Origin: Hahella sp. HNIBRBA332
GTDB taxonomy: Bacteria > Pseudomonadota > Gammaproteobacteria > Pseudomonadales > Oleiphilaceae
DNA: 64,000 nt
NCBI RefSeq assembly: GCF_030719035.1
Contig: NZ_CP132203.1
Location: 6,342,501-6,406,500, forward strand
Reading direction: 5' to 3'
Made by a program: the position numbers and the translations under genes. Each line of letters opens with the position of its first letter. The stretch's first letter is position 1. Below are positions 34,805 through 43,837 of this stretch, piece after piece. The notes under the pieces were generated by a model that saw nothing but the letters and a program-made list of their open reading frames with translations, was not told the origin of the DNA and searched no databases.

Positions 34805-34842
34805 AAAAGGCCGGCGTTCTTCGGAGCGCCGGCCTTTTATTT
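34805..34842 (+). terminator. rho-independent terminator after phosphomannomutase
   Basis: AAAAGGCCGGCG pairs perfectly with CGCCGGCCTTTT around a ten-base loop, then ATTTT. It may also serve the convergent gene ending at 34867. Confidence 0.9.
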
Positions 34843-34866
34843 TATGCGTGACCCGCCCTGAATAGA

Positions 34867-35169
34867 TCAGGGGGCGCGTTTCCAGGAAATATCCACCAGC
34901 TTACCGGCTTCAAACCTCAGGATGAACAGGGTTTTGTTGGGCTGCAGATAAATCCAGCGCTCGATTTTGAACTCGCGCGTTTTGTCATCCGTCAGACCAT
35001 AACCGATCAGACTGACATCGTCTGGCTGGCCGCATTTGGCCTGGACTTCGTAATCCAGATCTGATTCCGAGACCAGATCTTTGCCGCATCGCAGCGCCCA
35101 GCTGGAAGCGGACACAGAACAGAGTATAAGTGTCAGGAAGAGGCGCTTAACGCCTGATGAGAGGACCAT
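34867..35169 (-). CDS. small exported DUF2845-like protein
   Basis: A 100-residue protein with signal peptide (VKRLFLTLILCSVSASSWA) followed by LRCGKDLVSESDLDYEVQAKCGQPDDVS and ERWIYLQPNKTLFILRF, the pattern of DUF2845 (two cysteines and a central CGxP). I use ATG 35169; the frame is open to 35358 but that would hide the signal peptide. It starts 37 bases inside the 3' end of the upstream membrane-protein gene, in another frame. Function unknown. Confidence 0.75.
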   Translation of the reverse strand: MVLSSGVKRLFLTLILCSVSASSWALRCGKDLVSESDLDYEVQAKCGQPDDVSLIGYGLTDDKTREFKIERWIYLQPNKTLFILRFEAGKLVDISWKRAP

Positions 35170-35495
35170 GCTTGAACCACCGCCATAAACCAGATGATAT
35201 ATAAGGAGGCTATCAGCAGATATATGAACACTCGCTGAACAGGCTTCCTGCCAGATGCTTGCTCTTCCGTCTGACCAACGCTCTCCACCCAGCGGATATA
35301 AAGATTGCCGCAAAAACCTGAGATGACCAGAAAGCTGGAAATAATGGGTATCAGCCAAAGTCCGGGGGAGACTACTTCGCCTTGTTTCGCCATTTGGGCG
35401 AACAGATACATAGAGCCGATCAAGGCGGCGAGGGCGACGAATTCTGTGATGATGAGGTGGCGTCTATAAGGTGCGAGGCGCATCAGCGTTACCAT
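35133..35495 (-). CDS. small membrane protein, three hydrophobic segments
   Basis: A 120-residue protein with helices around residues 15-35 (IITEFVALAALIGSMYLFAQM), 45-65 (GLWLIPIISSFLVISGFCGNLYI) and 90-110 (VFIYLLIASLYIIWFMAVVQAW). I do not recognise the family. Its 3' end overlaps the start of the DUF2845-like gene by 37 bases, so the pair is probably co-transcribed. No function is claimed. Confidence 0.6.
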   Translation of the reverse strand: MVTLMRLAPYRRHLIITEFVALAALIGSMYLFAQMAKQGEVVSPGLWLIPIISSFLVISGFCGNLYIRWVESVGQTEEQASGRKPVQRVFIYLLIASLYIIWFMAVVQAWSSHQALSASS

Positions 35496-35849
35496 GACGT
35501 TGCTGGATTGGAGTCTGCGCTGAGGGTAATAAGCGCGGCCCCTCCGCTTTTGGCGTCGGGGTAGGCTCGAGCCTTGTGAGCGCGAACAAGTGCGCTCGGA
35601 TAAGCGCGTCGGGCATTATAGCGGGGCTGGAATGGCGAATCCACTTTTCGTCCCGAGTCGTAGAATGGAGGTCAGTTAACCGCTTTGGAGGCAGGCGATA
35701 TGAGTCTTTTCAGGCTTTCGCCCGGGAACTGTCATGGATCAAAATGCGCGCCGCAGGTCCTTTGATAACCCGGAGCCTCTGCTTTATTTCTGCGGCGATG
35801 CCGTTATAATGCGCCATTAATAATTTTAAGCTGCTGATGAGGATGGGTC
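35496..35849. other. 354-base region upstream of cytochrome c5
   Basis: No convincing gene. TATAAT at 35805-35810 with a TTTATT about 16 bases upstream could be the promoter of the cytochrome gene at 35850. A 77-codon open frame at 35576-35809 lacks a ribosome binding site and domain features. Confidence 0.5.
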
Positions 35850-36275
35850 GTGAAGACAACCGTGAAAGCGATTACCGCAATGTTGGCGATGGTGTTTGCG
35901 GGCACTGTGTGGTCATTAACTCCAGCTGAAGAGAAGATTGCAGAGCGCATTAAGCCCGTAGGCGAAGTGTGCGTGGAAGGTCAGGAATGTAAAGCCGCTC
36001 AGGCCGCTGTCGCCGCCGCTGCGCCATCCGGCCCTCGCGAACCGGCTGATATATATGGCAGTAAGTGTTTCACCTGTCACGATACCGGCGTCGCCGGCGC
36101 GCCGAAGAAAGGCGATGTGGCGGCCTGGGCTCCACGTATCGAACAAGGCATCGACACATTGGTGACCCATGCGATCAACGGCATCAAAAGTATGCCTCCA
36201 CGGGGCACTTGTAGCGATTGTACCGACGATGAGATCAAAGCTACTGTCGAGTTTATTGTAGAGCAGAGCCAATAA
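35850..36275 (+). CDS. cytochrome c5-family monohaem c-type cytochrome
   Basis: A 141-residue periplasmic or membrane-linked electron carrier. A signal peptide (VKAITAMLAMVFAGTVWS) precedes a linker containing CVEGQEC and an Ala-rich stretch. The haem is attached at SKCFTCHDTG (CxxCH), and the axial methionine is in IKSMPPRGTCSDCTDDEIKATVEFI. The extra cysteine pair CSDC is typical of cytochrome c5. The start codon is GTG with GAGGATGG upstream. A strong terminator follows at 36297. Confidence 0.92.
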   Translation: MKTTVKAITAMLAMVFAGTVWSLTPAEEKIAERIKPVGEVCVEGQECKAAQAAVAAAAPSGPREPADIYGSKCFTCHDTGVAGAPKKGDVAAWAPRIEQGIDTLVTHAINGIKSMPPRGTCSDCTDDEIKATVEFIVEQSQ

Positions 36276-36296
36276 GCTCTTCTTACGTAGCAAAAG

Positions 36297-36321
36297 AAAC
36301 CGCCGCGAGGCGGTTTTTTTT
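36297..36321 (+). terminator. rho-independent terminator after cytochrome c5
   Basis: AAACCGCC pairs with GGCGGTTT around a GCGA tetraloop, followed by a run of T. Confidence 0.9.
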
Positions 36322-36445
36322 CGCCTGTTGTTTCCTTTTTCTATCCGCCCTCCTTTATTTTTGTGGGCGCTCTGCGTGAGACTCCATTCTTATCAATAGG
36401 TTAAATGATCGCCTTATGGCGAATAAAATTCTATTGAATGTAAAA

Positions 36446-36490
36446 TGAATACAAAATGTATTCAAAAAGGATTTTTTATGTAAATATGAT
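36446..36490 (+). promoter_or_regulatory. operator-like palindrome overlapping a promoter before dctP
   Basis: TGAATACA-AAA-TGTATTCA (36446-36464) is a perfect inverted repeat. Its right arm overlaps a candidate -35 element TTCAAA (36461-36466), which is 18 bases from TATGAT (36485-36490). A repressor bound there would block the TRAP operon. The MarR-like regulator at the far end of this cluster (43230) is the natural candidate. Confidence 0.6.
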
Positions 36491-36540
36491 CCTTCGATAG
36501 CAATTCAGGTCTCCCTGAACCAACAAGAGGTGCAAACCCA

Positions 36541-37512
36541 ATGAGAATAAGAAGACTCTGTTTATCCTTTCTGCTTTCGTTATCCGCATCCACTGGCTTC
36601 GCCGCCACTAAATGGGATATGCCTACCCCGTATGCGGATGGGACTCATCACACACAGAATATTCGTGAATTTGCGACGGATATTGAAAAAGCCACTGGCG
36701 GCGATCTGAAAATCGTGGTGCATTCCGGCGCCTCCCTGTTTAAGCATCCTGAAATTTTCCGCGCCGTGCGCACCGGTCAGGCTCCCATTGGCGAAGTTTT
36801 CATGGGGCTGCTGGGCAATGATGATCCCATCTATAAAGTTGATAACATTCCATTTCTGGTGACCAGTTTTGATGGCGCCAAAAAACTCTATGACGCGAGT
36901 CGCCCACACATTGAAAAGAAACTGGAGAAGCAAGGCCTTAAACTGCTCTTCAGCGTGCCTTGGCCGCCTCAGGGCATTTACACCAAGGAAAAACTGGCTG
37001 CTATCGACGACCTGAAAGGGCTGAAGATGCGCGCATACAGTCCATCCACATCGCGCTTGTCCATACTCTTGGGCGCGACGCCTACGACCGTCCAGACTCC
37101 GGAAATTCCTCAGGCGTTCAGCACCGGCATCATCGACGCCATGGTGACCTCTCCCACGACGGGCGTTTCCAGTCAGGCCTGGGACTTTTCCCGTTATTAC
37201 ATGGATAGCCGCGCCTGGATTCCGAAGAATATGGTGTTCGTGAATCTGCGTTCCTTCAAACGTCTGAGCAAGGAACAGCAGGATGCGGTGCTGCAAGCGG
37301 CCAAAGTGGCGGAAGAGCGCGGCTGGAAAATGGCGGAGCAGGAAACCACTGAGAAAACGGCTGATCTGGCCAAGCATGGCATGAATGTGACTGAACCCAC
37401 ACAGGCTTTTATCAGCGAGTTCAGTAAAGTCGGTCAGACCATGGCGAAGGAATGGCAGGACGAAGTCGGCGCCGAAGGCGTTGAAATCGTGAAAGGACTC
37501 AACGGCGGCTAA
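36541..37512 (+). CDS. dctP: TRAP transporter solute-binding protein (DctP family)
   Basis: A 323-residue periplasmic receptor with signal peptide (MRIRRLCLSFLLSLSASTGFA). DctP features are DGTHHTQNIREFATDIEKATGG, VRTGQAPIGEVFMGLLGN, the arginine-containing LKGLKMRAYSPSTSRL that salt-bridges the substrate carboxylate in this family, and VNLRSFKRLSKEQQDAVLQA. It heads an operon with DctQ, DctM and a 5-oxoprolinase-type enzyme, which suggests pyroglutamate or another lactam/hydantoin acid as substrate. That part is inference. Confidence 0.9.
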   Translation: MRIRRLCLSFLLSLSASTGFAATKWDMPTPYADGTHHTQNIREFATDIEKATGGDLKIVVHSGASLFKHPEIFRAVRTGQAPIGEVFMGLLGNDDPIYKVDNIPFLVTSFDGAKKLYDASRPHIEKKLEKQGLKLLFSVPWPPQGIYTKEKLAAIDDLKGLKMRAYSPSTSRLSILLGATPTTVQTPEIPQAFSTGIIDAMVTSPTTGVSSQAWDFSRYYMDSRAWIPKNMVFVNLRSFKRLSKEQQDAVLQAAKVAEERGWKMAEQETTEKTADLAKHGMNVTEPTQAFISEFSKVGQTMAKEWQDEVGAEGVEIVKGLNGG

Positions 37513-37600
37513 TACTCTTGTAGCTATAGCGCCGGTTCTTCGGGCGGGCTCTCAAGAGTCCGCCGCACCAAATAAAAATAATACCCATAAACGCTGTGGG

Positions 37601-38131
37601 ATGATGAAAATGCTGAGACATACGCTCGATTGCCTGTATAAGTCCGGCCTCGTCCTGGCGTCCGTCAGTATGGTGCTGATCTGTCTGCTGATGACGATGC
37701 AGATAGTGGGACGCTGGTTTGGTCTGATTGTTCCTTCCGTGGAAGATTTCGTCGGTTACTTCCTGGCCTCGGCCACCTTTTTCGCCTTGGCGTACAGTTT
37801 TCGCCACAACAGCCACATCCGCGTGACTTTTCTCACCCGCCAAGTAAAAGGCGTCGCGCAACGTTATGTGGAGCTGTTCAACCTGACCGCATTGCTGATT
37901 CTGGTCGGCTTTATCACTTATGCGGTCGGTGCCTTTGTGTGGGAAACCTATGAATTCAACGACGTCAGCTCGGGCTACATCGCCGTACCTTTATGGATGC
38001 CGCAAAGCGTGATGTTGGCGGGGCTGGCTTTGTTTTTTATCGCTGTGCTGGACGACTGGATCACCGCCCTGCTCAAACGTAAACCCAGCTACGTGACGGC
38101 TCAGGAAGCCGGCGAAGCGGCGGCGGAGTAA
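37601..38131 (+). CDS. dctQ: TRAP transporter small permease (DctQ family)
   Basis: A 176-residue protein with four membrane helices, including LVLASVSMVLICLLMTMQIVGRWFG, DFVGYFLASATFFALAYSF and SVMLAGLALFFIAVLDDWI. The VEDFVGY and AYSFRHNSHIRVTF motifs are typical of DctQ. It lies between dctP (88-base gap) and dctM (6 bases to the chosen start). Start is one of several nearby ATG codons; 37601 is the first. Confidence 0.88.
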   Translation: MMKMLRHTLDCLYKSGLVLASVSMVLICLLMTMQIVGRWFGLIVPSVEDFVGYFLASATFFALAYSFRHNSHIRVTFLTRQVKGVAQRYVELFNLTALLILVGFITYAVGAFVWETYEFNDVSSGYIAVPLWMPQSVMLAGLALFFIAVLDDWITALLKRKPSYVTAQEAGEAAAE

Positions 38132-38137
38132 GTGTTG

Positions 38138-39445
38138 ATGGATACCTTGCAATTAACGCTTGTGCTGATGGGAGTGTTATTCACTTTCCTGGCGTTTGGC
38201 TTCTGGGTTGGCGCAACCCTGTTCACGGTGGCTTTTGTCGCCATGCTGCTTAACGACAACGCGCAGATCGGCGCCATTATGGCGAATACCACCTGGGGCG
38301 CTTCTTCCAACTGGACATTGTCCGCGTTGCCTCTCTTCGTCTGGATGGGGGAGATCCTGTTTCGCACCCGGCTGTCGGAGGACCTGTTCGAAGGCCTGGC
38401 GCCCTGGCTGCGGCGTCTGCCCGGCGGACTGCTGCACGTGAATATTCTGGGGTGCGGCATATTCGCAGCGGTGTCCGGTTCCTCTGCAGCCACCACCGCC
38501 ACGGTCGGAAAGATGAGTCTGCCGGAACTGAAAAAGCGTGGGTATGACGAGACCATGGCCATTGGCACTTTGGCCGGTTCCGGCACTCTGGGATTGTTGA
38601 TTCCGCCCTCGATTATTTTGATCGTCTATGGCGTCGCGGCGGAAGTGTCCATTGACCGCCTGTTCATGGCGGGAGCGATTCCCGGCCTGATGCTGATCTG
38701 CCTGTTTATGGGCTACACGGCGATCTGGTCGCTGTTGAACCGGAGCAAGGTGCCTGCGGCGGAAGGCGGGACCGATATGAAAACCAAGCTGATCGCGTTG
38801 AAGCGATTGCTGCCGGTCACCTTGCTGATCGGATTCGTCATCGGCTCCATATACGCTGGCTTCGCCACCGCCACCGAGGCGGCCACCTTGGGCGTGCTCG
38901 GATCGCTGGCTCTGACTGCTCTAACCGGGTCGTTGAGTTGGGATATGTTCAAACGCAGCCTGATCGGAGCAGTGTGCACTTCCTGCATGATCACCTTTAT
39001 CCTCGCTGGCGCGTCTTTTCTCACTGTCGCCATGGCGTTCACAGGCATCCCTCGAGAGCTGGCTGAATTCATTGGAGCCATGCAACTGTCTCCGGCATTG
39101 CTGATCGTGGCGCTGACGCTGTTCTTTGTTCTACTCGGCTGTTTCCTTGACGGTATTTCCGTCGTGGTGCTGACGACATCGGTCATTCTGCCATTAGCGG
39201 AAAAGGCCGGATTCGATTTGGTCTGGTTCGGCATCTATCTGGTGCTGGTGGTGGAAATGTCGCAGATCACGCCGCCGGTCGGCTTCAATCTGTTTGTTAT
39301 CCAATCCCTGACCGGCAGGGATATTTTCAGGGTGGCCCGCTATGCGACGCCGTTTTTCCTGATCCTGGTGACGGCGGTGGCGCTGCTCAGCAAGTATCCG
39401 GAAATAGCGTTGTGGCTACCGCAGACGTTGAGCAGTCGCGGTTGA
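38138..39445 (+). CDS. dctM: TRAP transporter large permease (DctM family)
   Basis: A 435-residue sodium-driven transport subunit with about twelve membrane helices. Family motifs are MLLNDNAQIG-type entry, PLFVWMGEILFRTRLSEDLFEGL, GTLGLLIPPSIILIVYG and QITPPVGFNLFVIQ. I use ATG 38138, nine bases after GGAG; the GTG at 38132 and TTG at 38135 are in frame but too close to it. Partner of the dctQ gene just upstream. Confidence 0.93.
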   Translation: MDTLQLTLVLMGVLFTFLAFGFWVGATLFTVAFVAMLLNDNAQIGAIMANTTWGASSNWTLSALPLFVWMGEILFRTRLSEDLFEGLAPWLRRLPGGLLHVNILGCGIFAAVSGSSAATTATVGKMSLPELKKRGYDETMAIGTLAGSGTLGLLIPPSIILIVYGVAAEVSIDRLFMAGAIPGLMLICLFMGYTAIWSLLNRSKVPAAEGGTDMKTKLIALKRLLPVTLLIGFVIGSIYAGFATATEAATLGVLGSLALTALTGSLSWDMFKRSLIGAVCTSCMITFILAGASFLTVAMAFTGIPRELAEFIGAMQLSPALLIVALTLFFVLLGCFLDGISVVVLTTSVILPLAEKAGFDLVWFGIYLVLVVEMSQITPPVGFNLFVIQSLTGRDIFRVARYATPFFLILVTAVALLSKYPEIALWLPQTLSSRG

Positions 39446-39479
39446 GCGGGTTTAGAGATTTTTTGAGGTGACAGACACA

Positions 39480-42400
39480 ATGACAACACAGAATACAAAC
39501 ACGGCGGGTGCGGGCAAATGGCGTTTCTGGGTGGACCGGGGCGGCACGTTTACAGATATTGTGGCGCGGAATCCGGCGGGAGAGTTGATCACCCATAAAC
39601 TGCTTTCTGAAAATCCGGCGCAATACCCTGATGCGGTGCTGGAAGGCGTGCGCGCACTGATGGGCGTTCCCCGTGGGGCGCAAGTCCCTGAGCAAGATAT
39701 CGAAGAAATCAAAATGGGCACCACGGTGGCCACCAATGCGTTGCTGGAGCACAAAGGCGAACCGGCGCTGCTGGTGGTGAGCAAAGGTTTCGCCGACGTT
39801 CTGCGCATCGGTTATCAAACACGCCCGGATCTGTTCGCTCTGGATATCCGTCTGCCGGACATGATCTACGCCGAGGTGGCGGAAGTGGACGAACGCATTA
39901 ATGCGCAAGGCGAGGTGTTGACGCCGCTTGACGAGACTGGCGCGGAACAGGCGTTGCGCGCGGCCTACGAACGCGGCCTGCGCTCCTGCGCCATTGTGTT
40001 CATGCACAGTTACGCGTTCCGCGATCATGAAAGCAAAGTCGCGCAACTGGCGCGGGATATCGGTTTTACCCAGGTGTCGGTGAGCAGTGAATTAAGTCCG
40101 CTGATGAAAATCGTCAGCCGAGGCGATACGACTGTGGTGGATGCCTACCTGTCGCCGATTCTTAAACGCTACGTCAACCAGGTGTCAGGACAACTGGGCT
40201 CTATGGCCAGCGAGCCGGGGCGGCTGATGTTCATGCAGTCCAATGGGGGGCTGACTGACGCCCGCGTATTCAACGGCAAAGACGCCATCTTGTCCGGTCC
40301 CGCCGGCGGCGTGGTGGGTATGGTGAAAACCGCTGAGGCGGCGGGCTTCGAGCAGTTGATCGGTTTCGACATGGGGGGCACTTCCACGGACGTGTGTCAT
40401 TATCGCGGCGAGTATGAACGCAGCTTCGAAACGGAAGTGGCCGGGTTCCGTCTGCAAACGCCGATGATGTCGATTCATACGGTGGCGGCCGGCGGCGGCT
40501 CGGTGCTTAAGTTTGATGGCTCGCGCTATCGCGTGGGGCCTGAATCCGCCGGCGCTTACCCGGGACCAGCCTGTTATCGCAATGGCGGTCCTCTGACGGT
40601 GACTGACTGCAACGTCATGCTGGGCAAACTGCAGGCGGATTATTTCCCGAAAGTGTTTGGCCCCAAAGCGAATCAGTCGCTGGACGCAGAGTGCGTACGG
40701 GAGAAGTTTGCGGCCCTGGCCCAGCAGATCCAGGAACAGACGGGCGATAACCGTACGCCGGAACAGGTGGCGGAAGGCTTCCTGGCGATAGCGGTGGATA
40801 ACATGGCGCACGCCATCAAGCACATCTCCACCCAGCGCGGCTACGATGTGCAGGACTATACCCTCTGTTGCTTTGGCGGCGCTGGCGGCCAGCATGCCTG
40901 TCTGGTGGCGGACGCTTTGGGAATGAAACGGGTATTTCTACATCCCTACGCCGGCGTTTTGTCCGCCTTCGGCATGGGGCTAGCGGATGTGCGGGAGATG
41001 GCGGAAACCACGGTGGAAAAACCATTGTCGAACGCGTTGATTGCGGAGTTGACGCCGCTGGTCGAGCGCATGACCCAGGACGCCGCCGCCAAACTGACGG
41101 AGCAACGGGTGCCGGCCGCGCGCATTGAGTCCTCCGCGCGTCTGCATATCAAGTATCAAGGCTCCGATACTTCCATTCTGGTGGCGCTGGATGCAGTGGA
41201 TGCCGTGCGTCAGGCGTTTTCCATCGAGCATGAGAAGCGCTTCGGATTTGTCGTTGCGGACAAAACGCTCATGGTAGAGGCGGTGCAAGTGGAAGTCTCC
41301 GGTCGCGGCGATGCGCAAGTTGCGGCGACCGCGCCTTGTCAGGGCGGTGAGCTGACTCCGGATAAAGTGCTGCCGCTGACGACGGGCGGCGAGCAGTATC
41401 AGGCGCCTTTCTATGTGCGTGAGAATATTCCCCAGGGACGCGCCATTGATGGTCCTGCGGTGATTGTGGAGAAAATCGGCGCGATCGTGGTGGAACCGGG
41501 CTGGCGGGCGCAACTGACGGATCGCAATGACGTGGTGCTGGAGCGCGTCGCCGCGCGTCCGCAGCGTCATTCGATAGGCACTGACGCCGACCCGGTGATG
41601 CTGGAGATCTTCAATAACCTGTACATGTTCATCGCAGAACAAATGGGGCTGGTGCTGCAAAACACGGCGGTGTCGGTGAACATCAAAGAGCGACTGGATT
41701 TCTCCTGTGCGATTTTTGACGCAGAAGGCGAGCTGGTGGCCAACGCGCCGCACATGCCGGTGCATCTGGGCTCCATGAGCCACAGCATCAAGACGGTGAT
41801 GGCGCGCAACGCCGGAACCATGCGCCCCGGCGACGTGTTCATGCTGAATGATCCCTATAACGGCGGCACCCATTTGCCGGATATCACCGTGATCAAGCCT
41901 GTGTTCGACAGCGCAGGAGCAAACATCTGCTTTTATGTGGCGTCACGAGGACATCATGCGGATGTGGGCGGTGTGGCGCCGGGCTCCATGCCGTCGGATT
42001 CCAGTCATATAGATGAAGAAGGCATTCTGCTGGATAACGTCAAACTGGTGGACGCGGGCGTCTTCCAGGAGAAAATGACTCGGGAGCTGTTCCTGTCCGG
42101 TCCTCATCCGGCGCGCAATATCGAGTTCACGATTGCGGACCTGCGCGCCCAGGTGGCGGCCTGCGAGGCGGGGGTGCAGGCGCTGCAGAAAGTCGTGTCC
42201 CAGTACGGCCTGGAAGTGGTGCAGGCTTACATGAAGCACGTGCAGGAAAATGCGGAAGAGTGCGTGCGTCGGGTCATTGATGTGCTGTCTGATGGCGAAT
42301 TCGAATACGCCATGGACGACGGCCATAAGGTGCAAGTGAAGATTCAAGTGGATCGCAATCAGCGCACGGCGACAGTGGACTTCACCGGCTCCAGCCCGCA

Positions 42401-43124
42401 GCACCCGCACAACTACAATGCGCCGCTGGCGGTAGTGCATGCGGCGGTGCTGTATGTGTTCCGCTGTCTGGTCAATGATCAGATTCCGCTCAACGGAGGT
42501 TGCCTGCGGCCGTTGCAGATCATTGTCCCGGAAGGCTCCATGCTGAACCCTTGTTATCCCGCCGCCGTGGTGGCGGGCAATGTAGAGGTATCCCAGCTGG
42601 TGGTGGACGCGTTATTTGGCGCTTTGGGCGTGAAGGGCGCAGCCCAGGGCACGATGAACAACCTGACCTGGGGCGACGATGAGTTCCAGTATTACGAAAC
42701 CATCTGCGGCGGCGACGGCGCTACGGCCAACGCCGACGGCGCCGGGCCGGTGCATACGCACATGACCAACTCGCGTCTGACCGACCCGGAAGTGCTGGAG
42801 TGGCGTTTCCCGGTATTGCTGGAGGAGTTCAAGGTGCGGCGCGGATCTGGCGGCGACGGGCAGCATCGCGGCGGCGACGGCGTATGTCGCAGTCTGCGAT
42901 TCCTCAAGCCGATGCAGGTGAGCATCCTGTCCAACCGGCGGGAAGTGGCGCCTTATGGCGCATCCGGCGGCGAGCCTGGGCAAGTGGGGGTGAACAGGGT
43001 CATTCGCCGTGACGGCGGTGTCCAGAATTTAGGCGCTCAGGTCAGCCTGCAACTGGAAGCGGGAGATCGTCTGCAAATCGAAACGCCGGGAGGCGGTGGT
43101 TTCGGCGAGTCGCAAAAGGACTAG
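39480..43124 (+). CDS. 5-oxoprolinase (ATP-hydrolysing) / fused HyuA-HyuB hydantoinase
   Basis: A 1214-residue protein joining both hydantoinase/oxoprolinase halves. The N-terminal HyuA part has WRFWVDRGGTFTDIVA, MGTTVATNALLE, GFDMGGTSTDVC and the YPGPACYRNGG block. The C-terminal HyuB part starts near residue 700 with NNLYMFIAEQMGLVLQNTAVSVNIKERLDFS and ends with GSGGDGQHRGGDGVCRSLRFL and GGGGFGES-like ETPGGGGFGESQ. The single-chain arrangement and length match ATP-dependent 5-oxoprolinase, which opens pyroglutamate to glutamate. A hydantoinase activity cannot be excluded. It is placed 34 bases after dctM, hence probably takes the imported substrate. ATG 39480 is chosen over GTG 39468 on spacing to GAGG. 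Confidence 0.87.
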   Translation: MTTQNTNTAGAGKWRFWVDRGGTFTDIVARNPAGELITHKLLSENPAQYPDAVLEGVRALMGVPRGAQVPEQDIEEIKMGTTVATNALLEHKGEPALLVVSKGFADVLRIGYQTRPDLFALDIRLPDMIYAEVAEVDERINAQGEVLTPLDETGAEQALRAAYERGLRSCAIVFMHSYAFRDHESKVAQLARDIGFTQVSVSSELSPLMKIVSRGDTTVVDAYLSPILKRYVNQVSGQLGSMASEPGRLMFMQSNGGLTDARVFNGKDAILSGPAGGVVGMVKTAEAAGFEQLIGFDMGGTSTDVCHYRGEYERSFETEVAGFRLQTPMMSIHTVAAGGGSVLKFDGSRYRVGPESAGAYPGPACYRNGGPLTVTDCNVMLGKLQADYFPKVFGPKANQSLDAECVREKFAALAQQIQEQTGDNRTPEQVAEGFLAIAVDNMAHAIKHISTQRGYDVQDYTLCCFGGAGGQHACLVADALGMKRVFLHPYAGVLSAFGMGLADVREMAETTVEKPLSNALIAELTPLVERMTQDAAAKLTEQRVPAARIESSARLHIKYQGSDTSILVALDAVDAVRQAFSIEHEKRFGFVVADKTLMVEAVQVEVSGRGDAQVAATAPCQGGELTPDKVLPLTTGGEQYQAPFYVRENIPQGRAIDGPAVIVEKIGAIVVEPGWRAQLTDRNDVVLERVAARPQRHSIGTDADPVMLEIFNNLYMFIAEQMGLVLQNTAVSVNIKERLDFSCAIFDAEGELVANAPHMPVHLGSMSHSIKTVMARNAGTMRPGDVFMLNDPYNGGTHLPDITVIKPVFDSAGANICFYVASRGHHADVGGVAPGSMPSDSSHIDEEGILLDNVKLVDAGVFQEKMTRELFLSGPHPARNIEFTIADLRAQVAACEAGVQALQKVVSQYGLEVVQAYMKHVQENAEECVRRVIDVLSDGEFEYAMDDGHKVQVKIQVDRNQRTATVDFTGSSPQHPHNYNAPLAVVHAAVLYVFRCLVNDQIPLNGGCLRPLQIIVPEGSMLNPCYPAAVVAGNVEVSQLVVDALFGALGVKGAAQGTMNNLTWGDDEFQYYETICGGDGATANADGAGPVHTHMTNSRLTDPEVLEWRFPVLLEEFKVRRGSGGDGQHRGGDGVCRSLRFLKPMQVSILSNRREVAPYGASGGEPGQVGVNRVIRRDGGVQNLGAQVSLQLEAGDRLQIETPGGGGFGESQKD

Positions 43125-43229
43125 ACAACGCCTGACGGAGCGGCTTTCGGCGGCGGGATTAGACATTGCCCGGCGCCGAAAGTATGCTCTGCCCACATTG
43201 GCGCGACCAAGAAGGAAACAACACACACC

Positions 43230-43736
43230 ATGACAAAATCAAGAATCGTCTCCTCCAGCCACCTGCTCAATGAGCGCAGCGTTGAGCTCAGCGAGTTCGA
43301 GTACGCATTGATAATGGCTGAAAACACATTCCAGCGCTGGTTGGTGCACTGCATGTCCGCGGCGGGCAATAAAGAGCTCAGCACCATCGATATCCTGGTG
43401 CTGCACAACGTCTATCACCGCGAGCGCCCCAAGCGCATCGCCGATATCTGTTTCATTCTGCATATCGACGACACCCACACTGTGTCTTACTCCCTGCGCA
43501 AGCTGGCGAAAATGGGCTTGGTGACCAGTGAAAAAGTCGGCAAGGAAACCTTTTACTCCGCCACGGAAAGCGGCGCGGAGCTCTGTCTCAAGTACCGGGA
43601 AGTGCGCAATGACTGTCTGGTGGATACCTTGCTCACCACCGGCATCAGCAATGAGGAGATCGGCGAAGTGGCGCGGGTGTTGCGCACCCTGACCGGCGTT
43701 TACGATCAGGCCGCCAGGGCCGCCGCCTCCTTATAA
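43230..43736 (+). CDS. MarR-like winged-helix transcriptional regulator
   Basis: A 168-residue DNA-binding protein. LSTIDILVLHNVYHRERPKRIADICFIL followed by DDTHTVSYSLRKLAKMGLVTSEKVGKETFYSATESG is a MarR-type winged helix with recognition helix and wing; ALIMAENTFQRWLVHCMS forms a helical dimer element. AAGGA precedes the ATG by about twelve bases. It lies after the oxoprolinase gene and is probably the local regulator of the TRAP/oxoprolinase operon. Confidence 0.8.
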   Translation: MTKSRIVSSSHLLNERSVELSEFEYALIMAENTFQRWLVHCMSAAGNKELSTIDILVLHNVYHRERPKRIADICFILHIDDTHTVSYSLRKLAKMGLVTSEKVGKETFYSATESGAELCLKYREVRNDCLVDTLLTTGISNEEIGEVARVLRTLTGVYDQAARAAASL

Positions 43737-43837
43737 CGACTGGGGTGATTGCTAACTGAGACAAAGCGGTCGTTTTCATTCTGGGTCTTTGGGTATGATG
43801 CCTGATTGGCAGTTTCAATCGGAGAAGGAAGATTCAG

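Noticed and set aside
35735..35755. Possible Fnr/Anr box (ATCAA) before cytochrome c5
   Set aside because: Only one half-site; the TTGAT partner at the right spacing is missing.
35700..35768. 21-codon ORF with GGAGG upstream
   Set aside because: Too short to support without conservation data; no membrane segment or leader-like codon run.
35576..35809. 77-codon plus-strand open frame upstream of cytochrome c5
   Set aside because: No ribosome binding site and no signal, helix or motif.
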